This document shows positions 34,900-46,171 of a stretch of 64,000 nt of DNA, piece by piece (position 1 is the stretch's first letter; every line of letters begins with the position of its first letter). Source of the DNA: Diogma glabrata (lineage: Eukaryota > Arthropoda > Insecta > Diptera > Cylindrotomidae); contig OY856187.1 of NCBI GenBank assembly GCA_963693315.1, forward strand, positions 40,847,242-40,911,241, written 5' to 3'. The position numbers were made by a program, and so were the translations under genes. A model generated the notes under the pieces. The model saw only the letters and a list, made by a program, of their open reading frames with translations, searched no databases and was not told the origin of the DNA.

Positions 34900-35492
34900 A
34901 TGGCCAGTATGCAGTCAATTTTAAAAAAGTTGCTAACACGAATTCAACAAATTACAAACCTATATCAATCTTATCGATTGTTGCTAAAATATTTGAGAAG
35001 TTCTTTAATTTTAAAACTATGAGCTTCTTAAGTCGTCAAAAATACTTAATGAAAGACAATACAATTTCCGTAAAGGAAGAGCGACGAAAAATTTACTTTC
35101 TTTGTCACACACATCTGGAACAGTTGGTTGAAAACCTTGGTGAGACTTTCATTACTGCTCAGCAATTCAAATCTTACTTATGAGCTTGATTCATTGTATG
35201 TTGCTGATTTGAATGTACACAAATACACTATAGACGAACGGGTGTGTCTGCCTAGATCAAATCAATTTTACCTGAACAGAGTATCAATAGCAGCCCGTCT
35301 TTTTAAGGTTCGAGTAACAAGATGTTGCTTTTTAAAGAAACTTTTTTAACAGAATCTAACATCTCTGGAATGCCCTTCCTTGATAATTGTAATCCACAAA
35401 ACTTTAAAAATAGCGTGCAAAAAATCCTCAAAAAGAATGATGTTAATCTATAATTTCTTATGGTTAACACTAAAGTATGTCTAACTTTAAAA
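34900..35492 (+). pseudogene. Second LINE remnant, opposite strand, with internal deletion
   Basis: Plus-strand pieces read TNYKPISILSIVAKIFEKFF, then LNERQYNFRKGRAT in broken frames, matching the same segment of the LINE at 50150-52380. After a deletion come VSIAARLFKVRVTRCCFLKK and GMPFLDNCNPQNFK, matching the C-terminal region. The 3' end 'ggttaacactaaagtatgtctaacttt' (in part) matches the 3' UTR of the other LINE just before its A tail, so the end of this copy is close to 35492. The tail-to-tail/head arrangement with 33610-34340 shows two separate insertions in repeat family C. Confidence 0.75.
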
Positions 35493-35559
35493 ACAATACT
35501 GAAAAATTATCGGTAATGTGGGGGGTCCGGACCCCATACCCCCTCCCCCTTGTGTGCTC

Positions 35560-36412
35560 CCCAGGCTATGCTTCTTTGTATAGAATTTATGCGATTTCCG
35601 TCTCTTAATTGTTAGCTTTAAATCGATATAATCGATATTATCAATTGTATCAAGTTACAAGTATTAAGGCTTCATTTAATTTTAGAAACATGTATTGTAT
35701 ACAATTCCATACCAACAACATATTTGGTGAAGATGATAAAACTTGTAACATGTGTTGAATTCCAATACATATTATTTTGATATACAAATGTAATTGTTTC
35801 AGGTTATACTATCTTTCTTACGTTATTTTTAATTTCATAAAAATTATATTCAACAAAAAAGCAGATCAAAGCAAACTACCTTTTAAAACGATAGTTAAAT
35901 AAAAAGCAAATTAAGTGTACACAACAACTTCCCAAATTTTCATGATGATTAATGTATTAATGCATAAAGGACAAACAGACATACTTTCAATTTTATATAT
36001 ATGCAATATTTATTTAGCATGATGACTCGAATGCAAATTGCAAAAGACAGTAGCAATATAACCTTAAATAACTGCGTTATAGATGAATTTTTTAAAATTA
36101 ATTCGTATAAAGAAATTTTTATTATTTTTATGAATTCATAAATAAAAAAATAATTTTAATGGTATTTAATAAAAATTAAAAAAAAACAATAAAAAAATAT
36201 GTACCACACCAGGGATTGAACTCACTACCTACAGCACATCAGTCAAGCACGATATCCACAACGCAATTTGAAACTTTAAGAAATGATAGATTGATAAATT
36301 GATAAATGATAGAAAAATCTTTCACCTGAGCGTGACGGATCAGCCTAACTTAATACCTACGGAAAAATCTGTGTGTGGTGCGCTTAAAGAAGTTTTCACT
36401 TCAAAAATTGTA
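35560..36412 (+). repeat. Dispersed repeat family C, copy A, right part
   Basis: It matches 41870-42790 from 'gctatgcttctttg' through 'acatgtattgta', 'aggacaaacagacatacttt' and 'gcatgatgactcgaatgcaa' to 'ttaaagaagttttcacttca'. The last phrase is the inverse of the left end 'agaagtgaaaacttaaa', so family C has short inverted ends. Confidence 0.8.
36200..36265 (-). repeat. tRNA-like (pol III B box) segment in family C, copy A
   Basis: Read on the minus strand it gives 'gtggatatcgtgcttgactg', then 'taggtagtgagttcaatccc'. The last part is a good B box (GTTCAATCC). The equivalent in copy B is at 42594-42660. It suggests that family C has taken up a tRNA-derived module. A cloverleaf does not fold fully, so it is not called as a tRNA gene. 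Confidence 0.5.
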
Positions 36413-39400
36413 TTTCCTACGCGAGATAAAAACATTTTACGTTCTCGAAATTGCCCTACTCGACGCTAACGCGTCTCGTGAACAAAGGTTCACTCACGAA
36501 AACTGCGTTTTCATCTCTTGTAGCAAATTGTAATATTTTCTTTAAATGCTATAAGTTCGTATTTCCTTTTCCTTGCATGATTGCATTGCAATAAAAGTCA
36601 AAACGCTTACTCACAGTTCATACACAAATGTTGAAAAATAAAACTTGTTCTGTTATACAACGAACATATTTAATTGTTTTCTTACAACAAATGAACAATC
36701 TTTCCTTTTACATCAATAACACAAATATACAATTAAAAATACTTGATATATCTTTTTGTACTAAACTCACTTAATATTTAAATAATTTTCCTTAATTAAA
36801 TTTAAAAAAGTTTCCTTTTGTTGATTTTGATTTTTCTGGGTTTTTAAATTAATTTAGGATCTCAGTTTTATGAATAAGAATAAAATTTTATGAATAAGAA
36901 TAAAATAGATTCAAAATCGTATTATATTGTAAATAAAATTGAATTTTCTTTCTTTTCTTCATATTTTTTTTTTTCAAAAAATGGTAATGTAATTTTGTTG
37001 TTGGGAATAAAAGCATTAGGTCGTAAATTCGTTGTCAGGGGACGAACAATGATAATATCCAAAGAGATTTGCATGTATTTAAAGTTTGATTTAAGAATTA
37101 GCTTTTTGAAAACTTTTTCACTTTTAAATAAAAAGTTTTTGAATTAATAAGAAAAAGGTCTTGGAAATGTTTCACCTGGATACATAAAAAATCCTAAAAA
37201 TTAAGTTAATGTGTTGTGTGCTTAGATTTAATTTTAGAAAAAAAGGAATATTTTTCAGGCAACGGTAAACTTACAAATTTGTCTGTAACTTGATTATAAC
37301 TTATTGAGATATTGAAAAGTTTTATAAATAAAATAGGGACTGTTGATATTTATTGTTTCTGTCGGTTGTTCCACCTACCGTAACCTAACCCAAAAAAAAA
37401 TATATGTATGTTTTGTTTGCGTTTGAGAATTTAATATCTAACCTTACTGTGAAGATATTTCTGTCTATTTGTCACTATTTCTTTACGTATTGGAATTTTT
37501 TTGTTGCAAATGAAATTGCCTTTAGTTTTTGGTTTAATGCATTCTTTTAGTCTGGTCTGGAATACAAATTTTCAAATACAAAATTTCAAAAAATTATGAT
37601 GTATAATGCACATCATGTGCATGACATGCACGTCATGTATAATGCACATAATGCACATCATGTTCATGACATGTGTTATGCACAATTTTGTGTACGGGGA
37701 TTTGGTTGTTGGGTTATTTGTAAACCCAATGGGTTTAAATTTTTTCTAGTCATTGCGAAGATTGAAAAAAAAATTAAAGAATTTGATAAATTAATTTTGT
37801 AATTTAAACATGTTAGTAGATCGTTTACTTTTCCGCACAATTTGCTCCACTAAAATTTGTTGAATTTTTTTCTGTAATTACATTGTTAAGTGCATATTTT
37901 TTAATTATATAAATGAGTTTCTGGAGAATATTGTTATATCTCTCACTAACTTAGTTTTCCAAAAAAATTGTTTAATTGTGAACAGGTGAAGGAAACTGTT
38001 TCTTTTCCCACCTAGGTCATCTCGCCGATGGTGCTAGGATTTTTCCTACTTAGATCATAGCGATTGTTGTTATGGAATTTTACCTTTAAAATTTATTTTT
38101 CTTATTGTAAAAGATATTTTAATGTCTATGACCTTACATTTTTAATCAAAAAGACAAATAATATAATGTTTAAGGATATTCAAAACTATTGACTTAAATG
38201 ATAAGATCCAATGCTAAACAGTTTTATTTACAGAATTGAATTAAATTGGGGCAAGTTAAAAACCAAATTTTTGTTAATCGACAACACCAACCAAACCAAA
38301 TAAAAAAATTAAATTTTATTTTTAAACATACGAGTGCAAGCTAACAGCATAAACAGCATACCAATCGTATTTTAAAATCAATAAAACTATCATAAAGTCC
38401 TATATACAACCGAATTGTAAACAAGAAACTACAACTGTACATATATTATTAACATATTACCCAGTTTCGGTTATAAATTGTTCCAATGTTTTACTTTCCT
38501 TCTACAACTTGTTTTCCTGAAAAGTTCACAGTTGAATAAATATGCATTTTACAACCACATTCATGTAAAGTAGTTAAAAAAGCATTTTATAGTCGGAAAA
38601 AGTTTTCTGTTTTTTTTTCTTCAAAGCTTCAGGTTATATAAGTATAAACAAACGAACTTTATTTTAAAAACTGTTGAATAAGCGCAAACAACACATAAAT
38701 AAATTGAAATAAAATTGTCGTTGCTTAACTTAGAAATTATATTAGGAATTTAAACTGCATTAGCATAAGACCAATCAGAAATTTTGAGTTTTATTTAGTT
38801 TTCGTTACACTTTTTAGCTAAGAAAGCTTTTCGAAAAATAAATTAGGTAATTCATTATTTTATTATTCAACAGTTTTCACAATTAAATGTAAGGAAATAA
38901 TATTTTATGATCTTTGAATGTCCGATTTGAATGGAAACCCTAAAATTTAAATATTTATATAACACGAATGAAATTTATTTAATCTGCTTTAATATTTAAT
39001 AAATTCAATTAACGTAAAATAAACATCCGAAGTGGAATCTTATTCAATCTTCCTTTTTTTTGGATATATTAAAAAACTGTTTTATGGTATTTATTCTCTG
39101 GTTAGGATTGTTTTTGTAGGATGAAAAAAAATACAAAAATATTCAAAGAAAAACAAAATTTTTCTTTGAAGAAACAGTTTAAAAGCAAACATAAAATAAA
39201 ATCGAAGAAACCAACGTCGTTTTTCTTTTCCGTTAACATATTTTTGTTTTTTTTTCAAGTTTAATAGCTAAAGCATTTTCATTGAAAAAATACTTTTAAT
39301 TTATTACAATGTCAACAAGTCTTAGAGATATTTGGTGATCAAAGAAAATAATTTCTTTGATTTTAACGAATTTAAAATTAGGATATAAATTTATAACGAA

Positions 39401-39744
39401 CAAAATTGATTTTATAAGTTGTATGATGGAGAAGAAGATTTTATATTTTCTAGAGAGATTTCAAATTAATTAATTATTAAATGTTATTGACTTCTTGACA
39501 AAATTCACAAATGAAAGAAATTTTTTTTGTAACAAATAATTAACAAAAGTATCTACTACTTGTAGTTTAAAAAGTAAAGATAATTTGAGTTTTGTTAGTA
39601 TTATTCCATTTTGTTTCCCAACATTTCTGCAAACATTCAATTTGTTCAACATGTGCTGCACAATTGTAATACTTTGAAATATTTGCGATCTCTCCGACCA
39701 CAAAATTTTTGTTAACATTGTGATATTTGTATGTAAAAACTATT
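36413..39744. other. AT-rich intergenic DNA, with a CATGCACATCATG minisatellite
   Basis: No gene is recognised. The 85-codon frame at 36890-37147 contains runs of S and F from T-rich DNA and has no family signature. At 37594-37685 short near-palindromic units such as 'aatgcacatcatgtgcatga' and 'atgcacgtcatgtataatgc' are repeated about five times. Confidence 0.55.
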
Positions 39745-40935
39745 TGTTTTATTCCCCTAACCATTAAAGTCTTACTTTATTACTGTAATTGGCGGTCGTA
39801 AAGTGCCACTTTTTAACTCTATATTTTGTAGTCATAGTTACGTTCAACAAAGAAAAAAACATTTAAATTTAAAATAAAAATTAAAATTTTTTATCAAAGC
39901 ACCCTTTCAATTCAAAATTTTATAGTCCAAACAAAATATTTGTTATTTTGTTTGTCATACAATTATTTTGAAAAAATAACAAATATTTTTATTTTTATTT
40001 CAAAATTTATGCAAATTTATAGTTTTGATTTAGAATAAATATTTTTTTTGAAAAATATTTTGCTTGCAGTGAATAAAAAATGACATATGACGCACGGGCG
40101 TAAGCTATTTTGGACTCCACATACGTTTGAAAGCTTTAGCTTTACGTCCTTGCATCACAATATACTATTTTATTCGTGTACATATTAAAGTGTTACTTTA
40201 TTACTGTAATTTGCGGTCGTAAAGTGTCACTTTTTAACCTTATATTTTGTTGTCATAGTTACCTGAAGAGTAAAAAACATTCGAATTTGTGTATGGATGT
40301 GTTTAAATTTGTATAGATTATTAAAAAATAAATTTTTTTATCAAAGCAAGCTCTCAATACAAATATTCATAATCCAATTAAAATATTTGCTATTTTTTGG
40401 TGCATAGTTATGCTATTAATTTGTTTGAAAAAATAACAAATATTTTTTCAAAGGTTACTTGTTCAACATATTTTTATTTCAAAATTTATGCATATTTTTT
40501 ATTTTGATGTAGATTAAACAATTTTTTTTAAAAATAATTTGCTAGCGACAAGTAAAAAAAATATATATGACGCACACAGACTTAAGCTATTTTAGTCTTA
40601 TACCGCATTCACAGCGACATAGCAAATTAGTAGATAGTATATTATAATTTGCATCTTGGCATATTTAATATGAGTTTAAAACGTAGATTGTAATTTAAAT
40701 CGTAAGTATTTGAATCGTTTGTAATGGTAGTAAGCCTAGATATCAAATTAGTTGCTAGATTTTAAAATAAAAAGTGTTTACAGCACAGATTTAAATTACA
40801 TCTACTAATTTGCTATGTCGCTGTGAATGCGGTATTAATTTGGGTGAAAACCTCAGCTGGCGCTTCGATATGCAAACTCCACATACGTCCAAACACCTTA
40901 GCATTACGTCCTTGTATCATAATGTTCTATTACAT
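39745..40935 (+). repeat. Dispersed repeat family A, copies 3 and 4 in tandem
   Basis: Two units follow head to tail. The unit start ('attaaagt.ttactttattactgtaatt', in pieces) occurs at about 39762 and 40185, and the core is at 40085-40160 (shortened) and at 40570-40925. The second core is interrupted by the 234-bp MITE at 40601-40834. The order and the joined units show that family A can exist as a short tandem array. Confidence 0.8.
40601..40834. mobile_element. 234-bp MITE with 35-bp TIRs and TTA target duplication
   Basis: Both ends read TACCGCATTCACAGCGACAT inward and remain identical for 35 bp. The flanking TTA occurs at 40598-40600 and 40835-40837. Removing the insert restores the family A phrase 'tagtcttaatttgggtg', corresponding to 'tggacttaatgtgggtg' in other copies. 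A TTA duplication suggests a PIF/Harbinger-type MITE. No coding capacity. Confidence 0.9.
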
Positions 40936-41164
40936 AATACAAAGTGTTTTTTTTACCAGCATCACAAAATTTAAAGAACGGGCGGTTAGTGGTGATTCTA
41001 CAAATTAGAAGGCCATTTCTATTATTTCGGTTGCTGTAAATATTTTTTATATATATTTTTTCATTTTAGTATTAGTAATTTCTTATATAATAATTAATAA
41101 TCAAAATTGTTAAAGTATTAAATGGTTTGTAAAAAGGTTCTCTTAAGAGTATACTTATTTATTA

Positions 41165-42792
41165 AAAAAAAAAGAAGGCAGTCTTGGGATTGCCGACAGA
41201 AGTGAAAACTTAAAACAGTGAAATAGCTGTGTTTTTTTGTATCTTCCAGTTATTGTAGCATTGCAAATTAAAATTTCGATATGTTGAAATTAAAATCATT
41301 AAAATTATTCTAGGTTTCACATCTATCAGCATTCCAAGCAATTATTATATACATTTTTATATTTAAAATATAAAAATTTGCGTCTATCAACACCTTAGAA
41401 AGCTGTTGGGACCTTGTTATGGGACCTTGTTCTTAAAAGCTTTTTATTGTTGTTGTGACAGACATTGTAATTTGTACTACCAAACACATTTAAACACTTT
41501 TAAAAAAAAAAGTAGCGTGTCAACAAAGAATATTCCATAACTAAGACTAAGGGATGGTATCGTTGTTGAAAAAACTTCATCCGTCAGCACCCTTAAGATA
41601 TCACTTTGGTTAATGAGATTGCACTGCTATTGCCAGTGGTATACGATATCTCAAGATAACTCATATACCAGTAGCAGGGACTAAACTACGCGTAGTTGTC
41701 ACACCCATAGATCAAGAATTTTAAATTTTACAAATCTTCCTGCGGAAGGCTAAGTAAATTCATTGGTATTAATGCGCATTGTTGCCATTTGCAAATCACT
41801 ATCGGCTAAGTGCCACCATTTTTAATTAGTTTATTTATCATGATTGTCGTCCATGTTTAATCATACATTAGCTATGCTTCTTTGCATAGAATTTGTCCGA
41901 TTTCCGTCTGGTAATTTTGAGCTTTAAATCGATATAATTGATGTTATCAAGAATCAAGTTACAAGTATTAAGTCTTCACTTAATTTTAGAAACATGTATT
42001 ACATACCATTCCAAACCAACAACATATTTAGTGTAGATGATAAAATTTGTAACATCATGATGTATTAAATTCCAATACATATAATTTTGATATACAAATG
42101 TAATTGCTTCAGGTTATACTTTCTTTTTTAATTTCATAAAAATTTTGTTCAACAAAAAAAAACATTGATCAAAGCAAACTACCGTTTAAAACGATATTTA
42201 AATAAAAACCAAATTACAAAATTTAGGCAAAATCTCTTAATTAATTATAAGGGCCCTGAGGTGTAGTTTTTTAAAATAAAAAATTGGCCACTTACCTTTG
42301 GGCTAGTGTACACAACATTTTCCCAAATTTTCATGATGATTAATGTATTAATGCATAAAGGACAAACAGACATACTTTCAATTTTATATATATTCAATAT
42401 TTATTTAGCATGATAACTCGAATGCAAATTGCAAAAGACAGTAGCAATATAACTTTCAAAAAGTGCATAATAGATCAATTTTTCGAAATTCCTCTAAAGA
42501 AATTTTTATTATTTTTATGAATTCATGAATAAAAAAAATAGTTTTAATGGTATTTAATAAAAATTAGAAAAAACAATAAAAAAAATACCAACTCCAGGAA
42601 TTGAACTCGCGACCTTTGGAACCTCATTCGACCGCGATATCTACATCGCAATTTGAAACGTTAAGAAATGATAGATGTGTTTCATATTTAAAAATATTTT
42701 TCTGATTAAAAAATGGCAACTCGTATATACAAATTTTTCCTCATACAAAATGGCACAACGCGCCTAAAGGAGTTTTCACTTCACTTAATTTT
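41165..42792 (+). repeat. Dispersed repeat family C, copy B
   Basis: It starts 'aagaaggcagtcttggg' and ends 'ctaaaggagttttcacttca', with the inverted pair 'gaagtgaaaac' and 'gttttcacttc' near the ends. The middle (41618-41712) carries repeat D phrases ('cactgctattgccagtgg', 'cagtagcagggactaaac', 'gttgtcacaccc'), which copy A does not have. At 42594-42660 on the minus strand 'aaggtcgcgagttcaattcc' is a tRNA-like B-box region. No open reading frame of note. Size with short inverted ends fits a non-autonomous element. Confidence 0.75.
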
Positions 42793-44090
42793 TAAAAAAG
42801 TCGTTTGAAATTTTTAACGTTTCGGGCAGTTCCGAATCTCCAGAATTTCTCAAAATTTCTCGAGAAACCCAGTTTTTTCTAAATTTTTTTTTTTCAAATA
42901 TTAATTGAGAATATTTGATATAAAACTGGAATTCTAGAGAATTTTTGAGAAATTCTATTTTTGTTATTATATCGTTATTGGGCTATTATTTTTAAAACGT
43001 AAATTTTTGTCGATTTTTAAATTTTTGATTTTTAAAAAATCTGAAATTTTGATATATTGTTGGCATTGACGAAAGAAAATAAGTAATTTCTGGTTTTATT
43101 TTTTGAGTAACTCAGAATCGGAGTTATACGCGGTTGAATTTTTGAGGCTTTTTCACGTAGTTTTGGTAATGGTGTCAATGTTTTGTTAATAGATCATAAT
43201 CAATGATCAACGATCAATTTCATGCGATTTACGTATAATTTTGCAAATAGGGAGAAATATTGTTGAATAATCGAAATATGTAAGTTGGAAATTAATAATT
43301 TTTCTCTTTTCTGCTAGGTAGCGCGTTAAACCTTGGTTTACTTCAAAGCTTATATCTCAAAAATCGTCATTTTTTTTTGTTGTTTTTCACAAATTTTAAA
43401 GTAAACACATGCAGCTATTAAATCAAAAAAATAAAAAGTGAGAGATTCCATATGGATTTTTTATACGATTGTTTAAAGTTTAGTATATGAAAAATTCACA
43501 TGTGTTTTTACATCAAATTTATTATGCTTTCTAAATGGTGAATCTAATATATTGAAAATTTTATATATTAATATTCTTACATATTCTGTGCATTACTTAT
43601 TGAAAACAGGTTTTTATTTAGAATAAGGATTGGAGATTCCAACGATTGAAGATTGTGATTTCATTTCTACATCTTAACACTAACATAAGCATGAGTCGAT
43701 TATATTAACAAATTTTTTTTTCTATAAAAATCATAATTTAATGAAACAATAATAATATTACAAACAACTACCTTAAAAAATTAATTTAAATAGAGTTATT
43801 TCGAATAATACTCAAGACGCTACTATTCCATTAAGTATGGTAGGTTAATGATATTCATTATTTTACGTACACATTCTCAATGTGGTAGAATCATTACAAT
43901 TAGTTGTTATTCAACTAATCTGAAAACCAATCTAATATCATCTAGGCGATCGGGGGGTTATTTCGTATGGGAGAAATTGTGAATAGTTAAACTCAAATAA
44001 CTGGATGAATAATAGGAATTTTTCAATTCTGAAACCAGTTTTGGAATCCTCTAATTACACCTTACATGTTTTAATCAGAAAAAATTTTAC
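42793..44090. other. AT-rich intergenic DNA, no gene seen
   Basis: No frame over 60 codons with coding character, and no match to other repeats in the window. Confidence 0.6.
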
Positions 44091-44094
44091 GTGT

Positions 44095-44190
44095 TTTGTG
44101 GCGGTATCGAACCCCATTCATCAGTAACACAAATTCGATACCTTGTGTTATACACGTTTTATCAACTGAGCCATTCAATTGACATGTTTT
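44095..44190 (-). repeat. tRNA-like sequence, probable SINE head
   Basis: On the minus strand 'atggctcagttgataaaacg' is a good pol III A box (TGGCTCAGTTGAT). About 60 bp downstream comes 'gaatggggttcgataccgcc', a good B box (GGTTCGATACC). The spacing is longer than in a standard tRNA, which suggests a tRNA-derived SINE head or a tRNA pseudogene with an expanded middle. Confidence 0.55.
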
Positions 44191-44514
44191 ATGGAAAATT
44201 TTTAGTTAGTGAATTGAAACGTCATCAACAATTACAATGAAGTTAACAATTTCACAAAGATTGCCGACCTAACGACATGATATATTCAATTAATTATTTC
44301 TAATTAATTATCTATCTAATTTTTTTATAGAGTTATTTCGATTAATTCTCAATTCTCAATTAATTTAAATATATTTTTTTTACCTCTAAATTAAAATAAA
44401 TATTTTTGATTATCAAAAAAAGGAAACATTTTTGCAATTATTTTATCCGGTTTTCTTTGTTTATCTACCAAAATTACAAAATTATAAATTGTTTGTGACA
44501 AATAACATTTCCCA

Positions 44515-45725
44515 TTATAATTTTTTTATTCGCCTACATATTAAAGTGTTACTTTATTACTGTGATTTGCGGCTTTAAAGTATCACTTTTCAACTATTCT
44601 GTTGTCATAGCTACGTCCAAAAAAGTAAAAAGCATTTGTATTTGTTTAAATTCTATGAAAAATAAAATTTTTTATCAAACCAACCCTTAAATTCAAAATT
44701 ACTAGGGCTATTCTGATAGTCGTGTCGTATCTAACGCTGAAAAATTATTTCGTATCGTACCGACTCTAAAATGGTATTCTGTGAGTCGTACGAAACGACA
44801 AATTTTTCACCACTACCGTATTATTCACCAATAATAAAAATTGTAATTTGACAGATAAAACCTATCACAATCTTGTTTATTTTGAATTTTTTTGAATATT
44901 TAATAATAATACAAATTAGTTTAAAACGGAATGTTGTATAGTAAAATAAAAATAAATTATTAAAAGATTATTTTTATTCACTTTTGCAAAGAAATTATAC
45001 GATTTTTTTTATTATTATTGAATTACAAACACAATAAAAATTTAGTTTGATTATAAACATCGATGTTTATTAAAATTAATCCTTCATTTGGTGAATTACA
45101 GTGTCAAAAGTAAAATATTACTTTAATTTCATCATTTCCTTATTTTATTTTAATTTTAAAACAAACATTTTTTCAATTTAAAAATTTTTCTAGAGTCGTA
45201 GCCATTTTTTAAAAATTGATGTTTTTGACATATAAAGACGTATCGTACGACTATCAGAATATCAATTTTTTTTACCTTTGTCGTATTTAACGAAATTTGT
45301 CGTATCGAAACGACTGTCAGAATACCATTTTCGTTTTATCGTGTCGTACGACGCTAAATACGACTGTCAGAATAGCCCTATACATTATCCACTTAAAATA
45401 GTTGTTATCATTTGTTGTCATAGCTACACAATAATTTGGAAAAAATAATAAATATTTTGTCAAAGGTTACTTGTTCCACATATTTTTATTTTAAAATTTA
45501 TGAAAATTTATAATGTTAATTTAGAATAAACCAATTTTCTTAAAATATTTTGCTTGCGGCGAATAAAAAATAGTATATGATGCACTGATGCACGGACGTA
45601 AGCTATTTTGGACTTAATGTGGGTGCAAATCTCGGCTAGCGCCTCGATTTGCAAACTCCACATCCGTCCAAAATCTTTAGCTTTACGTCCTAGCATCATA
45701 ATGTACTATTTTGTACGAGTAAACC
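44515..45725 (+). repeat. Dispersed repeat family A, copy 5, split by a MITE
   Basis: The unit start is at 44520-44700 and the rest at 45380-45725, with the hairpin core at 45586-45698 (GGACGTAA, then central GGCTAGCGCC). It is the closest relative of the reversed copy at 15858-16345. The MITE at 44705-45378 interrupts it. Confidence 0.85.
44705..45378. mobile_element. 674-bp MITE with ~100-bp imperfect TIRs and TA target duplication
   Basis: The left end GGGCTATTCTGATAGTCGT and the right end ACGACTGTCAGAATAGCCC are inverted copies. A second inverted pair ('aaaatggtattctg..gtcgt' and its complement) lies 60-100 bp further in. The dinucleotide TA flanks both sides (44703-44704 and 45379-45380). 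Removing the element rejoins family A sequence. TA suggests the Tc1/mariner superfamily. No transposase is encoded. Confidence 0.9.
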
Positions 45726-46169
45726 GTAAAATGCACTTTTACGATTCAAAAATTGTGCGTAAGGCAGGTCCTTTTTTCTATTGAAATAACAATGCTCAAA
45801 ATTACTATTTTACGCCCTAAAGCGTAAATATTTTTGACAACATCAAACGAACTCAAAAGAACAAAATTGTTTGTTTGTAATTTTATATATAATTTAAATT
45901 AAATAATTTGGAAGAAATTTAGAAAAAAATTACTTGAATTTAACGATTTTTCAAAATACATTTTACAAAACACAATAATATACATATCTATACGATAGCT
46001 CAAATACAACTGAAAAACAAAATGTTTTAAATAAATTAATATAGAAATTTAAAAAAAACTGGTTGTTATAGAAATTTAGGAAAATAAATATGAAAAGCAA
46101 AACTACTTGGATTAAACAATTTTCTCAAAAAATATTGTACTATTTTGTGTAAATATATGTATAAATATA
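45726..46169. other. AT-rich intergenic DNA, no gene seen
   Basis: A weak inverted pair around 45725-45845 ('cgtaaaatgcacttttacg', 'ttttacgccctaaagcgtaaa') is the only structure noted. Confidence 0.5.
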
Positions 46170-46171
46170 TA

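Noticed and set aside
45508..45699. 63-codon minus-strand frame (MMLGRKAKDFGRMWSLQIEA)
   Set aside because: It is the palindromic core of repeat family A, and the frame breaks in other copies.
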